Counted from the first letter of the stretch, positions 9,901 to 17,970 are shown. The stretch is DNA of 39,025 nucleotides from an uncultured Oscillibacter sp. (GCA_947644365.1 CANRYZ010000012.1:1-39025); one strand, 5' to 3'. Notes: generated by a model not told the origin, from the letters alone. Numbers and translations are program-made.

Positions 9901-12032
9901 TCATTCAGGGAATAGGTCATGGTAACGGTCGTACCCGTCATGGGCTCAGTCTGCTCCAGCCGCTCGATCACCGGCGGCGTCACGTCCTTGGTGGTCACCA
10001 GGAGGCGCTGCACCGCGGAGCTCTTGCCGTTGTCCGAGTCGTTGAGCCACAGATACAGCGCGTAGGTGGTCTTCTCCTGGAGATAGGCGGAGTTGACCTT
10101 GGAGATGGTATACGCCGTATTCTTGCGGACCTCCATAGAGCCGTAGCCCAGGTTGCCGGCGACGGCGCCGGAGCGCAGGTCGTTGGCCGTGGGCGCGGCG
10201 GCGCTCTGGGGCATCAGCGCGTAGTACAGGCGGCAGGTCTTGGTGGCCATGACCCGGGCCTGGACGATCTGTTCGTCGTCGTCCGTAACGTACAGCACCG
10301 CCTCGGGATAGCCGGCGGCGAAGCTCGGCGCGGAGTCGTCCGTCGTCGTAAATGCCGTCACCTTTACAGGGCTGGCGTGGCCGCGCTCATCCACCAGCAT
10401 GGCGGCAAGGTAGTAGGAGCCCTCCCGGGAGAGGCCCGTGAGACGGGCGGTCATCTCCGTCTTGGAGGCGGTGACATTGATGGTGCCGCTTCGCAGAACC
10501 TTGCCGGGATAGGCGGAGGGATTGCGCAGCTCATCCTCGCCCACGGAGCCGTCCAGCAGCGCAGACACGGCCCAGTACAGGGTGCCCCGCTTGTTGGTGC
10601 TGAACACGCCGTCCGCCGACGTGGAGGCCAGGTTCCGGATCAGGGGATAGCCGGAGAGCAGGCGGGGCTCGTCGGAGGACTCCTCCGCCGCCTTGTTGTC
10701 CATGACCTGGTTGTGGATGTTGGACTCGATGCCGGGCCGGATGAAAATGTTGTCCGGCAGCATGGTGGCCGTGGCCCCGGCGGCGTTGACGTTCATCTTG
10801 CTCACGTCGCCGTTGCCGGTGACCGGCACGCCTGCGTCCAGGTTCAGGATACGGACGGTGGTATCGTTGGCGATGCTCAGGGCGGAGCCGACGGCCCGCT
10901 CGTCCACAGTGAGCTTATCGGTGATGCCCTGGACCACCTGGAGGTTGGAATTGGGGGTGATGTTGACGACTTCCTTGATGTTGCCCGCCAGCTGGAGCCG
11001 GGTGCCGTCGGAGGTCCCGTCCAGGGTGATGAGGCGCAGGCCCTGGTCGTCGTCGGTCACGTCCTCCAAATAGGCGGAGGTGCGGACAGTGGTGTTGGCA
11101 ATATTGGTGAGACCCTCGGTGCGGACGGTCATGAAGTTGTCCGACAGGCTGTCGATCTCCATGGCCTCCGCCGTCACATTGCGCAGGATGATGCTGCTCT
11201 GGCCCCGCTCGGCCTCGCCGGCGCCGCAGACCACGATCTTCCCCATGACGGTGACGTTCTCCAGCTCCACATTGCCCAGGCCCACGCCGCCGCTGAGGTA
11301 CAGGTTGCCGGTAACCACGGTGTCCTTCAGCTTCACGCCGGAGGTGTTCACCGTCAGGTTGCCGTACACGCCGCCGACGATCTGATCGCCGGTCTCATGG
11401 ACCAAAGTGCCCAGGGCCCGCACCAGGAAGCAGGCCATCTGGCCCCGGGTGATGTAGTTCTTGGGACGGAAGGTGCCGTCGGCGTAGCCCTGGATGATGC
11501 CCAGCTCCACGCACTCCTGCACCATGCCGCGGCTCCAGTTGCCCATCTGGTAGACGTCTGTGAAGTTGCTGTTGACGCCGGCGATGCCCTGCAGCCGCAG
11601 ATTCCGCCCCAGCAGAACGGCGGCCTGCTCCCGGGTCACCCGGCCTCCGGGGCTGGCGGTGGTCTCAGAGGTGCCCGTGAAATAGCCCGCCTGATAGGCG
11701 ATGTTGATGTCGTCGGCGTACCAGGCGTTCTCCGGCACGTCCTGGAAGGGGGTGGTGCCCCGCTCCGTGTAGCCGAAGGCCCGGTTGATCATGGTGACAA
11801 ACTCCGCCCTGGTCAGCACCCGGTCCGGATTCAGATTGCCGGAGGAGCTGCCCTGCATGACGCCCCACTCCACCAGTTGCTCCAGATAGGGCTCCATCCA
11901 CTCGGCGGCCTCCGCCGCCGGGGTCAATCCCGGGAGAAGGCCCCACAGCATCACGGCCGCCAGTGCCAGAGACGTCAGCCTCCTGGCAAGCGCGGCCCTC
12001 ACAGTCTTCCGTCCTCTTTTGTTTGTGCTCAT
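6906..12032 (-). CDS. Giant secreted surface protein with N-terminal SLH domains
   Basis: A 1708-residue exported protein. It starts with a long basic signal peptide (ending near residue 43, PAAEAAEW), then three SLH repeats at ~44-220 (LNPDRVLTRAEF, ASPGGRVTREQA, FRPKNYITRGQM). Residues ~225-435 have a regular beta-rich pattern (GNLTVNTSGVKLKDTVVTGN) that looks like a right-handed beta-helix. The remaining ~1270 residues contain fibronectin/Ig-like stretches such as LTGLSREGSYYLAAMLVDE and GTLYWA, which recurs three times. Its ATG overlaps the stop of the PilZ gene (ATGA), and the SD GGGAGG lies inside that gene, so translation is coupled to the ylqG-ylqH-pilZ genes. A terminator follows at 6865-6894. 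Wall anchoring is well supported; the ligand and role are unknown. I did not recognise a named protein. Confidence 0.88.
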   Translation of the reverse strand: MSTNKRGRKTVRAALARRLTSLALAAVMLWGLLPGLTPAAEAAEWMEPYLEQLVEWGVMQGSSSGNLNPDRVLTRAEFVTMINRAFGYTERGTTPFQDVPENAWYADDINIAYQAGYFTGTSETTASPGGRVTREQAAVLLGRNLRLQGIAGVNSNFTDVYQMGNWSRGMVQECVELGIIQGYADGTFRPKNYITRGQMACFLVRALGTLVHETGDQIVGGVYGNLTVNTSGVKLKDTVVTGNLYLSGGVGLGNVELENVTVMGKIVVCGAGEAERGQSSIILRNVTAEAMEIDSLSDNFMTVRTEGLTNIANTTVRTSAYLEDVTDDDQGLRLITLDGTSDGTRLQLAGNIKEVVNITPNSNLQVVQGITDKLTVDERAVGSALSIANDTTVRILNLDAGVPVTGNGDVSKMNVNAAGATATMLPDNIFIRPGIESNIHNQVMDNKAAEESSDEPRLLSGYPLIRNLASTSADGVFSTNKRGTLYWAVSALLDGSVGEDELRNPSAYPGKVLRSGTINVTASKTEMTARLTGLSREGSYYLAAMLVDERGHASPVKVTAFTTTDDSAPSFAAGYPEAVLYVTDDDEQIVQARVMATKTCRLYYALMPQSAAAPTANDLRSGAVAGNLGYGSMEVRKNTAYTISKVNSAYLQEKTTYALYLWLNDSDNGKSSAVQRLLVTTKDVTPPVIERLEQTEPMTGTTVTMTYSLNEPGTLYWAIVKKGTPFFDRDIEEVGTPPSQANNELAKMQIKRGLGVKRGSSNAARESTDVNFTITGLEPQTAYDLYYVAEDRDGNFNIYTTTLTPPMQVNTLDEMGPTVTQEFTHDGSDGDTQHPTPYADTSIRLVFSEEAQGIDSSSKQEPSRFLRLYESGETALLAQALEKHVRLFYTPAQGGGVGQPILLTAEDKEYGSIDYSKAEVKMDNDSGEMIITFPQDKGGLKLASGAKYYFELEGIYDTVEPRPNPMAGTKRGILTLPEFTTLFATVNLELLGSQNVTVEGQPVTADQTFRLTPVGTESVSENTLWDMLVWTDSTISYTLYCRERARTEDGVWGAWSDWGLAGTAANSTVNADVGGVETGRVYASLNGYIKNEDGLTGQELPPLKELVNQFEYAITITDNTHIDPNARNINMEIMVLAGGRNSIQIAAGRRDLGQDRDLKEARDAGAELIHVPNPFKVPIPIRGKVPVFENGRPYISPGDTAATVTLQLDLPSKVYYLAVPITNPDEMTQMEITTANGETRPVLWGTNALAAITPKKAGADGGSEDVDLRNVYVDGSRPPEELTVPTRVDITTKRNYGVGASQGNSAEELGGPIPAHVSQPITIPNLIPETYYLLYLVTENYNTNDRSVNVVCYQFYTKTAELPIIQVSRSGSRATEISVGIKKSALLEYNLIPTSVLTRPTSPFAEAFSQNAVNSYTGISNVTSVLDAMLTDYNGRGSVFDNFATPEAKLRFGTLIRSLQGSGQDAPIQVSPSGGERYENDGSANWVSKSIDLSRYLNDPSNQNYYTLLVVGHSLNSDVSNDAFRASQPYFYENKDKLIASGYATADDSTKAYFTGTIQLNFSDNLSFRVRDPAIGKDVTYILDSCERVDSNHVGDDQASGEYKSIGSIMRTSVTQGTGATGLPELNMDRTTGHGKRIGNTLFFEAKNLKEGSYIFFESGLCGSNREVREGTSLTATLRRRTVTQATDKEPAEYEWYIQFTPDTWLTR

Positions 12033-12655
12033 CGCTGTTCCTCCCTGTCGTCGCCGGCGGCATGGGGCCGGTTCTCCAGCTGGATGCTGAACACCGCCTC
12101 CCGCACCGTCACTTCCTCGTCCTCACACATATCCACAAATTTGATGGCATAGAGGAGCTTATCGTTGCGCAGCTCCTGCTTGCGCAGGATCTGGCAGCGC
12201 AGGATCACCGGCTCCTCCGTCACGGGGATGACCATCTCCATCTTCTCCCCGACCTCCAGGCCGTCGTCCCCGTAAAAAGCCACGCCGCCGCAGCTGAGGT
12301 CGATGGACTGCACCGCCCGCCGGCCCCGCCACCGGCCGGTGATGGGGTAGATAAACGTATCAAATTTAATAGGCACCCGCAGGTTCCGCCGCAGGTCCGG
12401 GTCCAGGCTGGCGATCTTCTCCAGGGCCACCCGGTCCCCCCGCTGGCGGACGATGCGGCACTGGAGGGGCGCCTCGCTGCCGCTCATGGACATGAGCACG
12501 ATGACCTCGTGCTTCGCCACCTTTTCCACATCGTTGTCCAGCACCAGCATCTGGAGGATATTCCCGTTGGCGGGGCCCTCCATCTTTCCCCTGGCCAGGG
12601 GATTGTTCACGCTGTCCAGCAGCAGATACAGCCGCTCTTCCTGTCTCTCGCTCAT
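12029..12655 (-). CDS. PilZ-domain protein coupled to flagellar export genes
   Basis: A 208-residue cytoplasmic protein. The PilZ signature is RRNLRVP (R-x3-R form) at about residue 90, followed by DLSCGG (DxSxxG), which in the family form the c-di-GMP site. Residues ~1-85 fit a YcgR-like N-domain. The start overlaps the stop of the FlhB-like gene (ATGA) with AGAGGAG before it, and its own stop overlaps the start of the SLH gene. It therefore sits between a flagellar export protein and a wall protein, suggesting that c-di-GMP sensing is matched to export or surface display. The C-terminal AVFSIQ matches AVFTIQ in the PilZ protein at 1285-1989, so the two may be paralogues. Binding of c-di-GMP is inferred from the motif. 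Confidence 0.87.
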   Translation of the reverse strand: MSERQEERLYLLLDSVNNPLARGKMEGPANGNILQMLVLDNDVEKVAKHEVIVLMSMSGSEAPLQCRIVRQRGDRVALEKIASLDPDLRRNLRVPIKFDTFIYPITGRWRGRRAVQSIDLSCGGVAFYGDDGLEVGEKMEMVIPVTEEPVILRCQILRKQELRNDKLLYAIKFVDMCEDEEVTVREAVFSIQLENRPHAAGDDREEQR

Positions 12656-12987
12656 GTCGTCTCCTCTCCCTGCGGGCTCTCCCCGCGCTCTTCACGCTCC
12701 GCCGCCGCTCTTCCGGCCACGTCGAAGCGGAGGAAATACACATAGATCTCCACGATCGCCTGGTACAGCTCCGGCGGAATCTCCTGCCCCAGCTGCAGCT
12801 GCGTCAAAATGGTGGACAGAGAGTTGTCCTCGTAGATGGGCACGCCGTTGTCCGCCGCGGTCTCCACGATCTTCTCCGCCAGGTAGCCCATGCCGGAGGC
12901 CACGATGACCGGCGCGGCGTCGTCCGGCCCGTACTGCAGCGCCACGGCCTTCTTGGCGGCGCTCCTTGTTCCGTCAGACTTTGACAT
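12652..12987 (-). CDS. Stand-alone FlhB C-terminal-domain protein (YlqH type)
   Basis: 111 residues matching only the cytoplasmic C-terminal domain of FlhB/EscU, the switch that changes flagellar type III export from rod/hook to filament substrates. Recognisable blocks are KAVALQYGPDDAAPVIVASG, GVPIYEDNSLSTIL and IPPELYQAIVEIYVYFLR. The NPTH autocleavage site of full FlhB is absent (SAAKKA stands there) and there are no membrane segments, as in B. subtilis YlqH. The first 14 bases overlap the end of the upstream ylqG-like gene, the same gene order as B. subtilis ylqG-ylqH. The last ~20 residues are Glu/Arg-rich and look disordered. Its exact job in export is not settled in any species I know; FlhB_C identity is firm. 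Confidence 0.88.
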   Translation of the reverse strand: MSKSDGTRSAAKKAVALQYGPDDAAPVIVASGMGYLAEKIVETAADNGVPIYEDNSLSTILTQLQLGQEIPPELYQAIVEIYVYFLRFDVAGRAAAEREERGESPQGEETT

Positions 12988-14407
12988 TCACGCTGTTCTT
13001 CCCTTCAAAGATTTTGGGGAACACCTCGGTCAGCGTGACCGGGCGCTCCAGCCTCCGCACGGCCACGCGGGAGGGCTTGAGGTCGTTGCGCACCAGGATC
13101 TGGGACACGGCGGTTTCAATCTGCTTGGAGAAGGGGACCACCTTATCCGGGCAGGAGATCTGGACGTCCACCTCGCTGTCCCGGGAGGTGAGGATGATGT
13201 CGAACAGCCCCAGGGACTGCACATCCATCTTGAAGAGGAACCGCATGGTGTTCCCCCGCCCGCCGCCTCCGCGGCTCTGGCCCTCCTCCGCGTCCGGGTC
13301 CACCCACAGCTCGGAGAACAGCATCCGCCCGTCCCACTCCAGGGGGATCAGGTAGTGGTTCACCGGCATGTAGACGCTCTCGTTCACCAGCATGGCCCCC
13401 ACCAGGTTCTGAAAGGCCTGCTGCACCTCGGCGCCGCCCTCGCCCCGCAGGGCCCGGGCCGCCGCCGCCGCCAGGTGATCCGAAAACCGGAGGGCCGCTC
13501 CGCTCTGATCCAGCTGGTTGTTCCGCAGGAGGCGCAGGAGGGACGCGTCGTCGATACCGCCCAGCTGCCCCTTTAGTGTACCATATCCGCTGAGCTGATG
13601 GAAGGCCTCCAGCAATTTTTCCTCGGAGCCGTTCTCATACCGGGCCAGATTCAGCGCCAGCATGGTCAAAAGGGTGCGGGGCAGCCCCAGATCGTGGGTC
13701 CGCTCCACATAGCCGGCCATGTAGGGAAAGATCCCCCGCTGGAGCAGCTCCACGTTCCCCTTCCGGTCCCCCGCTGCGATGCCGTTTTCCAGCTGGGCCA
13801 TCATCTCCCGCAGCTTCTCCGCCCAGCTGGCGGGGATGGCGTCGGCCATATCCGAGAGATTGCGGAGGATGTTGCCCTCGATGTGGGCGGTGGAGCCAAA
13901 GTCGGCGTAGCTGCGCAGAAACTGGAGGATGTCGGCCCGGACGCCGTCGGAGGAGGCCCGGGCGTAGGCGTTGCGCAGCAGGGCGAACAGCGCCCCGCCG
14001 AAGCGGGTGCCCGCCCGAAACTGCCCGGTGAGGAAATCCAGCAGCTGATCCTTGTCCATGCGGAGCATCTCCAGGATCTCGCTCATCTCCTGGGCGATGC
14101 CCTCGCTCATGCCGGAGAGGACCACCGTCCCCTCCCGACCGGAGAAAAGCCGGGACAGGCTCTCCGCCATGCCGGGGGTATCCCGCAGGCGCTGGAGGAA
14201 GGTCTGGTAGTTGGAGTCGTACCGGATCTGGCCGTCTCCCTGGAGGTCGTGGTCCTGCTGGTCGGTCCTCTGGTCTGTTTTGGTGACCCGGCTGGGGTCC
14301 GGGACATTCTGCACCGGCGTGTTGTCCGGCGACACCGGCAGATTCCGGTTTGTAACCGCTTTGTCGTATCCCGGTACCGGGTTGGTTGCTCCTAAAAGAT
14401 CAGGCAT
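12974..14407 (-). CDS. YlqG-like / FliK-like flagellar protein
   Basis: A 477-residue soluble protein encoded directly before the FlhB-like gene, as ylqG is in B. subtilis. The C-terminal ~110 residues (MRFLFKMDVQSLGLFDIILTSRDSEVDVQI) have the beta pattern of the FliK hook-length control domain that contacts FlhB. The N-terminal ~60 residues are polar and Gln/Asp-rich, and the middle is alpha-helical. I chose the ATG at 14407: GAGGT lies 8 bases before it, whereas the possible GTG at 14416 overlaps that SD. The gene diverges from cheA, and its first codons overlap the -35 element of a cheA promoter. FliK kinship is suggested by pattern and context rather than a sharp motif. Confidence 0.7.
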   Translation of the reverse strand: MPDLLGATNPVPGYDKAVTNRNLPVSPDNTPVQNVPDPSRVTKTDQRTDQQDHDLQGDGQIRYDSNYQTFLQRLRDTPGMAESLSRLFSGREGTVVLSGMSEGIAQEMSEILEMLRMDKDQLLDFLTGQFRAGTRFGGALFALLRNAYARASSDGVRADILQFLRSYADFGSTAHIEGNILRNLSDMADAIPASWAEKLREMMAQLENGIAAGDRKGNVELLQRGIFPYMAGYVERTHDLGLPRTLLTMLALNLARYENGSEEKLLEAFHQLSGYGTLKGQLGGIDDASLLRLLRNNQLDQSGAALRFSDHLAAAAARALRGEGGAEVQQAFQNLVGAMLVNESVYMPVNHYLIPLEWDGRMLFSELWVDPDAEEGQSRGGGGRGNTMRFLFKMDVQSLGLFDIILTSRDSEVDVQISCPDKVVPFSKQIETAVSQILVRNDLKPSRVAVRRLERPVTLTEVFPKIFEGKNSVNVKV

Positions 14408-14409
14408 TC

Positions 14410-14438
14410 TTGACACCTCGCAGAAAAAGACTTATACT
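14410..14438 (+). promoter_or_regulatory. Sigma-A promoter for the che operon
   Basis: TTGACA (14410-14415), 17 bases, TATACT (14433-14438): a near-consensus housekeeping promoter pointing at cheA. The -35 box lies just upstream of, and close to, the divergent ylqG-like start codon at 14407. Confidence 0.7.
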
Positions 14439-14473
14439 GTATATCATAGCAGAAAAATCTTCCGAAGACTACT

Positions 14474-14500
14474 TATTTTTTCGCGGCGTTGGGCCGATAA
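14474..14500 (+). promoter_or_regulatory. Sigma-D (sigma-28) promoter for the che operon
   Basis: GCCGATAA at 14493-14500 is an exact sigma-28 -10 element. TATT at 14474-14477 lies 15 bases upstream, in the place of the consensus TAAA. It is about 30 bases before the cheA start codon and downstream of the sigma-A promoter. Confidence 0.7.
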
Positions 14501-14531
14501 ATCTGAAAAAGACGAATGAGGTGGTGTTCCC

Positions 14532-16619
14532 GTGAGCAGCAATGATATTCTGGACATGTATATCTACGAGACCAACTCCCTGCTGGAGCAGCTGGAGACC
14601 ATCGTTCTGGACGCGGAAAAGGAAAATACCTTTTCTCAGGACAACGTGAACGAGATCTTCCGGATCATGCATACCATCAAGGGCTCCTCCGCCATGATGG
14701 AGTTCGACACCCTGGCGACGGTCTCCCACCGGATCGAGGATATGTTCTTCCTGATCCGGGAGGGCACCATGTCCGTGGTGAAAGAGGCGGACCGCCCCGC
14801 GCTGTTCGACGTAATGCTCCACGCAGTCGACTATTTCCGCGAGGAAATGGAGAAGGTGGAGGCAGAGGCGCCCCTTAATAAAGATGTCGACAGCTTCCTT
14901 GCAAATATTAATAGCCTGATCGCTAAAATTAAGGGGGAGGAGCCGGCGGAAGAGGCTCCTGCCGCCCCCCAGGCCGCGGCCGCGGTCTCCGCGCCGGCGC
15001 CCGCGCCCGCACCGGCCGCCGCCGGCGCCGGCAATCCCGATTTCCCCTACGAGCTGCGGGTGTTCTTCGACGATGGCTGCGGTATGGAGAATCTCCGGGC
15101 CTATATGCTCATCACCTCCATTCAGAGCTTCTGTGCCGAGGCGGATTTCCTCTACGAGCCCGCCGCCGTGGAGAGCGACGCCTCCACCTCCGAGCAGATC
15201 ATCGACAACGGCTTTTTGCTGATGTTCCGGAACACCGCCGACCGGGAGAAGTCCATCCCCGTGATCCGGGAGGCCGGTTCCGTCCGCTCCTACCAGCCCC
15301 ACGATTACGTCCCCGCTCCCCCCGAGGAGGAGCCGGAGGAGGAGCCCGCCCCGCAGGCCGCCGCGGCCGCGCCCAAGACCGCCGCGCCCTCCAAGGCCGC
15401 CCCGGCCCCGGCTGCCGCCAACAACCAGCAGCACCAGAAGGAGAGCCTTATCAGCGTGGGACTGAGCAAGCTGGACCAGCTCTCCGCTATCGTGGGCGAG
15501 ATCGTCATCACCGAGGCCATGGTCACCGCCTCCCCGGATCTGAAAGGGCTCCATCTGGACGCCTTCTCCAAATCCGCCCGGCAGCTGCGCAAGCTCACCG
15601 ATGAGCTCCAGGATGTGTCCATGTCCCTGCGGATGATCCCCGTGTCCAACACCTTCCAGAAGATGAACCGCATCGTGCGGGATATGAGCAAGAAGCTGAA
15701 CAAGCAGGTCAAGCTCACCCTGATCGGCGAGAACACCGAGGTGGACAAGACCATTGTGGACTCCATCGGCGACCCCATCATGCACATGGTCCGCAACTCC
15801 ATGGACCACGGCATTGAGGAGAACGTCCAGGACCGCATCGACGCCGGCAAGGACCCCGTGGGCGAGATCGTCCTCTCCGCCGAGGACACCGGCAGCGAGG
15901 TCATCATCCAGATCAAGGACGACGGCGCCGGCGTCAACGACGAGGCCGTGCTGAAAAAGGCCATCAAAAACGGCATCGCCTCTCCGGACGCGGAGTACAG
16001 CCACAAGGAGATCCTCAACTTCCTCATGGCTCCGGGCTTCTCCACCAACCAGCAGGTGACGGAGTTCTCCGGCCGCGGCGTGGGCATGGACGTGGTGAAG
16101 AGCGGCGTGGAGAGCCTGGGGGGCACCGTCAGCATCACCAGCGAGCAGGGCAAGGGCATGATCACCACCATGCGCATCCCCCTGACCATGGCCATCATGG
16201 ACGGCATGGAGGTCTCCGTGGGCCAGTCCATCTTCACCATTCCCATCAACAACATCCGCTCCACCCTGAAGGTGAGCGCTGGGGACATCCTCCACGACTC
16301 CATCGACGGCGAGATGGTCAAGATCATGGACGGGTATTATCCCGTGGTCCGGGCCAAGAATTTCTACAATCTCCCCGGCGGCACCGACGAGATCGACGAG
16401 GGCATCCTGATGTGGCTGGAGTCCGGCGACGTCTCCTACTGCCTGTTTGTGGATGAGCTGCTGGGCGAGCAGCAGATCGTGGTCAAGCCGCTGCCCGCCT
16501 ATGTCAACAGCTTTGACATCAAGAATTTCGGCATCACCGGTTGCAGCATCCTGGGCGACGGCAACATCAGCATCATACTGGACGCGGGCGGCCTCTTCGC
16601 GGCGGCCCGGGGCGCGTAA
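14532..16619 (+). CDS. cheA: Chemotaxis histidine kinase CheA
   Basis: A 695-residue kinase that autophosphorylates in response to chemoreceptors and passes phosphate to CheY and CheB. The HPt domain holds the phospho-accepting histidine at residue 47 (IMHTIKGSSAMM). An Ala/Pro-rich linker (~138-168), a P2 response-regulator docking domain (~168-255), a second Ala/Pro linker and the P3 dimerisation helices follow. The catalytic P4 domain has the N box (RNSMDHGIEE, ~420), G1 (DDGAGV, ~462) and G2 (GRGVGMDVV, ~514), and P5 is a CheW-like domain from ~560. The start is GTG with GAGGTGG seven bases upstream. First gene of cheA-cheW-cheR-cheB. No cheY is in the window. Confidence 0.97.
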   Translation: MSSNDILDMYIYETNSLLEQLETIVLDAEKENTFSQDNVNEIFRIMHTIKGSSAMMEFDTLATVSHRIEDMFFLIREGTMSVVKEADRPALFDVMLHAVDYFREEMEKVEAEAPLNKDVDSFLANINSLIAKIKGEEPAEEAPAAPQAAAAVSAPAPAPAPAAAGAGNPDFPYELRVFFDDGCGMENLRAYMLITSIQSFCAEADFLYEPAAVESDASTSEQIIDNGFLLMFRNTADREKSIPVIREAGSVRSYQPHDYVPAPPEEEPEEEPAPQAAAAAPKTAAPSKAAPAPAAANNQQHQKESLISVGLSKLDQLSAIVGEIVITEAMVTASPDLKGLHLDAFSKSARQLRKLTDELQDVSMSLRMIPVSNTFQKMNRIVRDMSKKLNKQVKLTLIGENTEVDKTIVDSIGDPIMHMVRNSMDHGIEENVQDRIDAGKDPVGEIVLSAEDTGSEVIIQIKDDGAGVNDEAVLKKAIKNGIASPDAEYSHKEILNFLMAPGFSTNQQVTEFSGRGVGMDVVKSGVESLGGTVSITSEQGKGMITTMRIPLTMAIMDGMEVSVGQSIFTIPINNIRSTLKVSAGDILHDSIDGEMVKIMDGYYPVVRAKNFYNLPGGTDEIDEGILMWLESGDVSYCLFVDELLGEQQIVVKPLPAYVNSFDIKNFGITGCSILGDGNISIILDAGGLFAAARGA

Positions 16620-16640
16620 GGCGCCGAAGGAGGGAACGCA

Positions 16641-17132
16641 ATGAGCGCGGTAAATGAAAACGTCTTGTTCCAGGTGGAGGAGGATACCCCGGAGACCCCC
16701 GCCGCGGAGGAGTTAGTGGAGAGCCGGAAGTACCTGATCTTTATCACCGACGATCTGCGCCTGGGCGTGGACGCCGAGTATGTGGTGGAGATCCTGAACA
16801 CCCATACGGCCACGTATCTTCCCATGATGCCGGACTATATCTGCGGCATCTACAACATGCGCGGCCAGATCATCCCCATTATGGACATCCGCCGGCGGCT
16901 GGGCAAGCCCTCCTCGGACATCGAGAGCCTGCTGGTGGTCCTGAATTACAACGGCACCCAGCTTGGCATTCTGGTGGACTCCGTGGAGGTGATGCTGGAC
17001 ATTCCCAACGCCAGCATTCTGCCCATTCCCTCTCAGAGCGCCCAGAAGCTGGTGTCCGGAATGTGCACCCTGCCCGACGGCTCCGGCACCATGCTGGTGC
17101 TGGACTGCGACCAGCTGATTCCCCATGAATAA
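16641..17132 (+). CDS. cheW: Chemotaxis coupling protein CheW
   Basis: 163 residues that link chemoreceptors to CheA in the membrane-associated array. The CheW fold is clear: YLIFITDDLRLGVDAEYVVEI, then MPDYICGIYNMRGQIIPIMD, the family's most conserved block, then LGILVDSVEVMLDI. About 25 acidic residues precede the domain, a little more than usual. It starts 21 bases after cheA with AAGGAGG, and its last 8 bases overlap cheR, so it is expressed with both. Confidence 0.95.
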   Translation: MSAVNENVLFQVEEDTPETPAAEELVESRKYLIFITDDLRLGVDAEYVVEILNTHTATYLPMMPDYICGIYNMRGQIIPIMDIRRRLGKPSSDIESLLVVLNYNGTQLGILVDSVEVMLDIPNASILPIPSQSAQKLVSGMCTLPDGSGTMLVLDCDQLIPHE

Positions 17133-17970
17133 CACGGCCAAGGGCGCGGAGGGGGCCGCCGCATTTTCCCCCATGACCATTTCAGACGCCGATTTCCGGC
17201 GGATGGTGAATTTCATCCAGTCCTCTTACGGCATCGACCTGTCCCAGAAAAAGCAGCTCATTACCGGCCGGCTCTCCCCCGCCATCCGCAAGCTGGGCTA
17301 CAAGAGCTTCGGGGAGTTCGTCAACCACGTGCTGGAGAAGAAAGAGGACAGCGAGATCACCCTGATCATCAACAAGCTCACCACCAACTACACCTTTTTC
17401 ATGCGGGAGCAGGAGCCGCTGGACTTCTTTCGCAACAAGATCATCCCGGACCTTGTCCAGCGCCATCAGCGGGACAAGTGCCTGTCCATCTGGAGCGCCG
17501 GCTGTTCCAGCGGCGAGGAGCCCTACAACCTCTCCATGTTCCTCTTCGACTACCTGGGAAGCCAGGCCAGCCAGTGGGACACCCGCATTCTGGCCACGGA
17601 CATCTCCGCCCAGGCTCTGGCCGCCGCCCGGAAGGGCACCTACACCCTGCCGGACACCATTCCCTCGGAGTGGAAGCGGAAATACTTCACCGCCAACAGG
17701 GACGGCACCCACACCGTCTCCCCGGCGGTGCGGAACAACGTGGATTTCCGGACCTTCAATCTGATGGGTCCCATTCAGTTCCGGCGGAAATTCGACATGA
17801 TCTTCTGCCGCAATGTGATGATCTATTTTGACCAGCCCACCAAGGACGCCCTGGTGCGCCGCTTCTACGACGCCACGGTTCCCGGCGGCTACTTCATGAT
17901 CAGCTGCTCAGAAAATCTGGGCGCCAATGCGCCCTACCGCCGTCTGGCTACGGCGGTCTTCCAGAAATAA
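17125..17970 (+). CDS. cheR: Chemoreceptor glutamate methyltransferase CheR
   Basis: 281 residues. Methylates receptor glutamates with S-adenosylmethionine for adaptation. An N-terminal helical domain (ISDADFRRMVNFIQSSYGI) precedes the Rossmann domain with the SAM motif SIWSAGCSSGEEPYNL, ILATDIS and FCRNVMIYF. The start overlaps cheW by 8 bases and has no good SD, consistent with translational coupling. The ATG at 17173 is possible but also lacks an SD. Partner of the downstream cheB and of receptors such as the one at 30711-32501, which has no C-terminal CheR-tethering pentapeptide. Confidence 0.95.
   Translation: MNNTAKGAEGAAAFSPMTISDADFRRMVNFIQSSYGIDLSQKKQLITGRLSPAIRKLGYKSFGEFVNHVLEKKEDSEITLIINKLTTNYTFFMREQEPLDFFRNKIIPDLVQRHQRDKCLSIWSAGCSSGEEPYNLSMFLFDYLGSQASQWDTRILATDISAQALAAARKGTYTLPDTIPSEWKRKYFTANRDGTHTVSPAVRNNVDFRTFNLMGPIQFRRKFDMIFCRNVMIYFDQPTKDALVRRFYDATVPGGYFMISCSENLGANAPYRRLATAVFQK

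Noticed and set aside
9381..12152. 923-residue plus-strand open frame opposite the other SLH gene
   Set aside because: Same cause; the minus-strand product has a signal peptide, SLH repeats and a coupled start.
14469..16295. 608-residue minus-strand open frame opposite cheA
   Set aside because: Antisense shadow; cheA motifs are all present on the plus strand.
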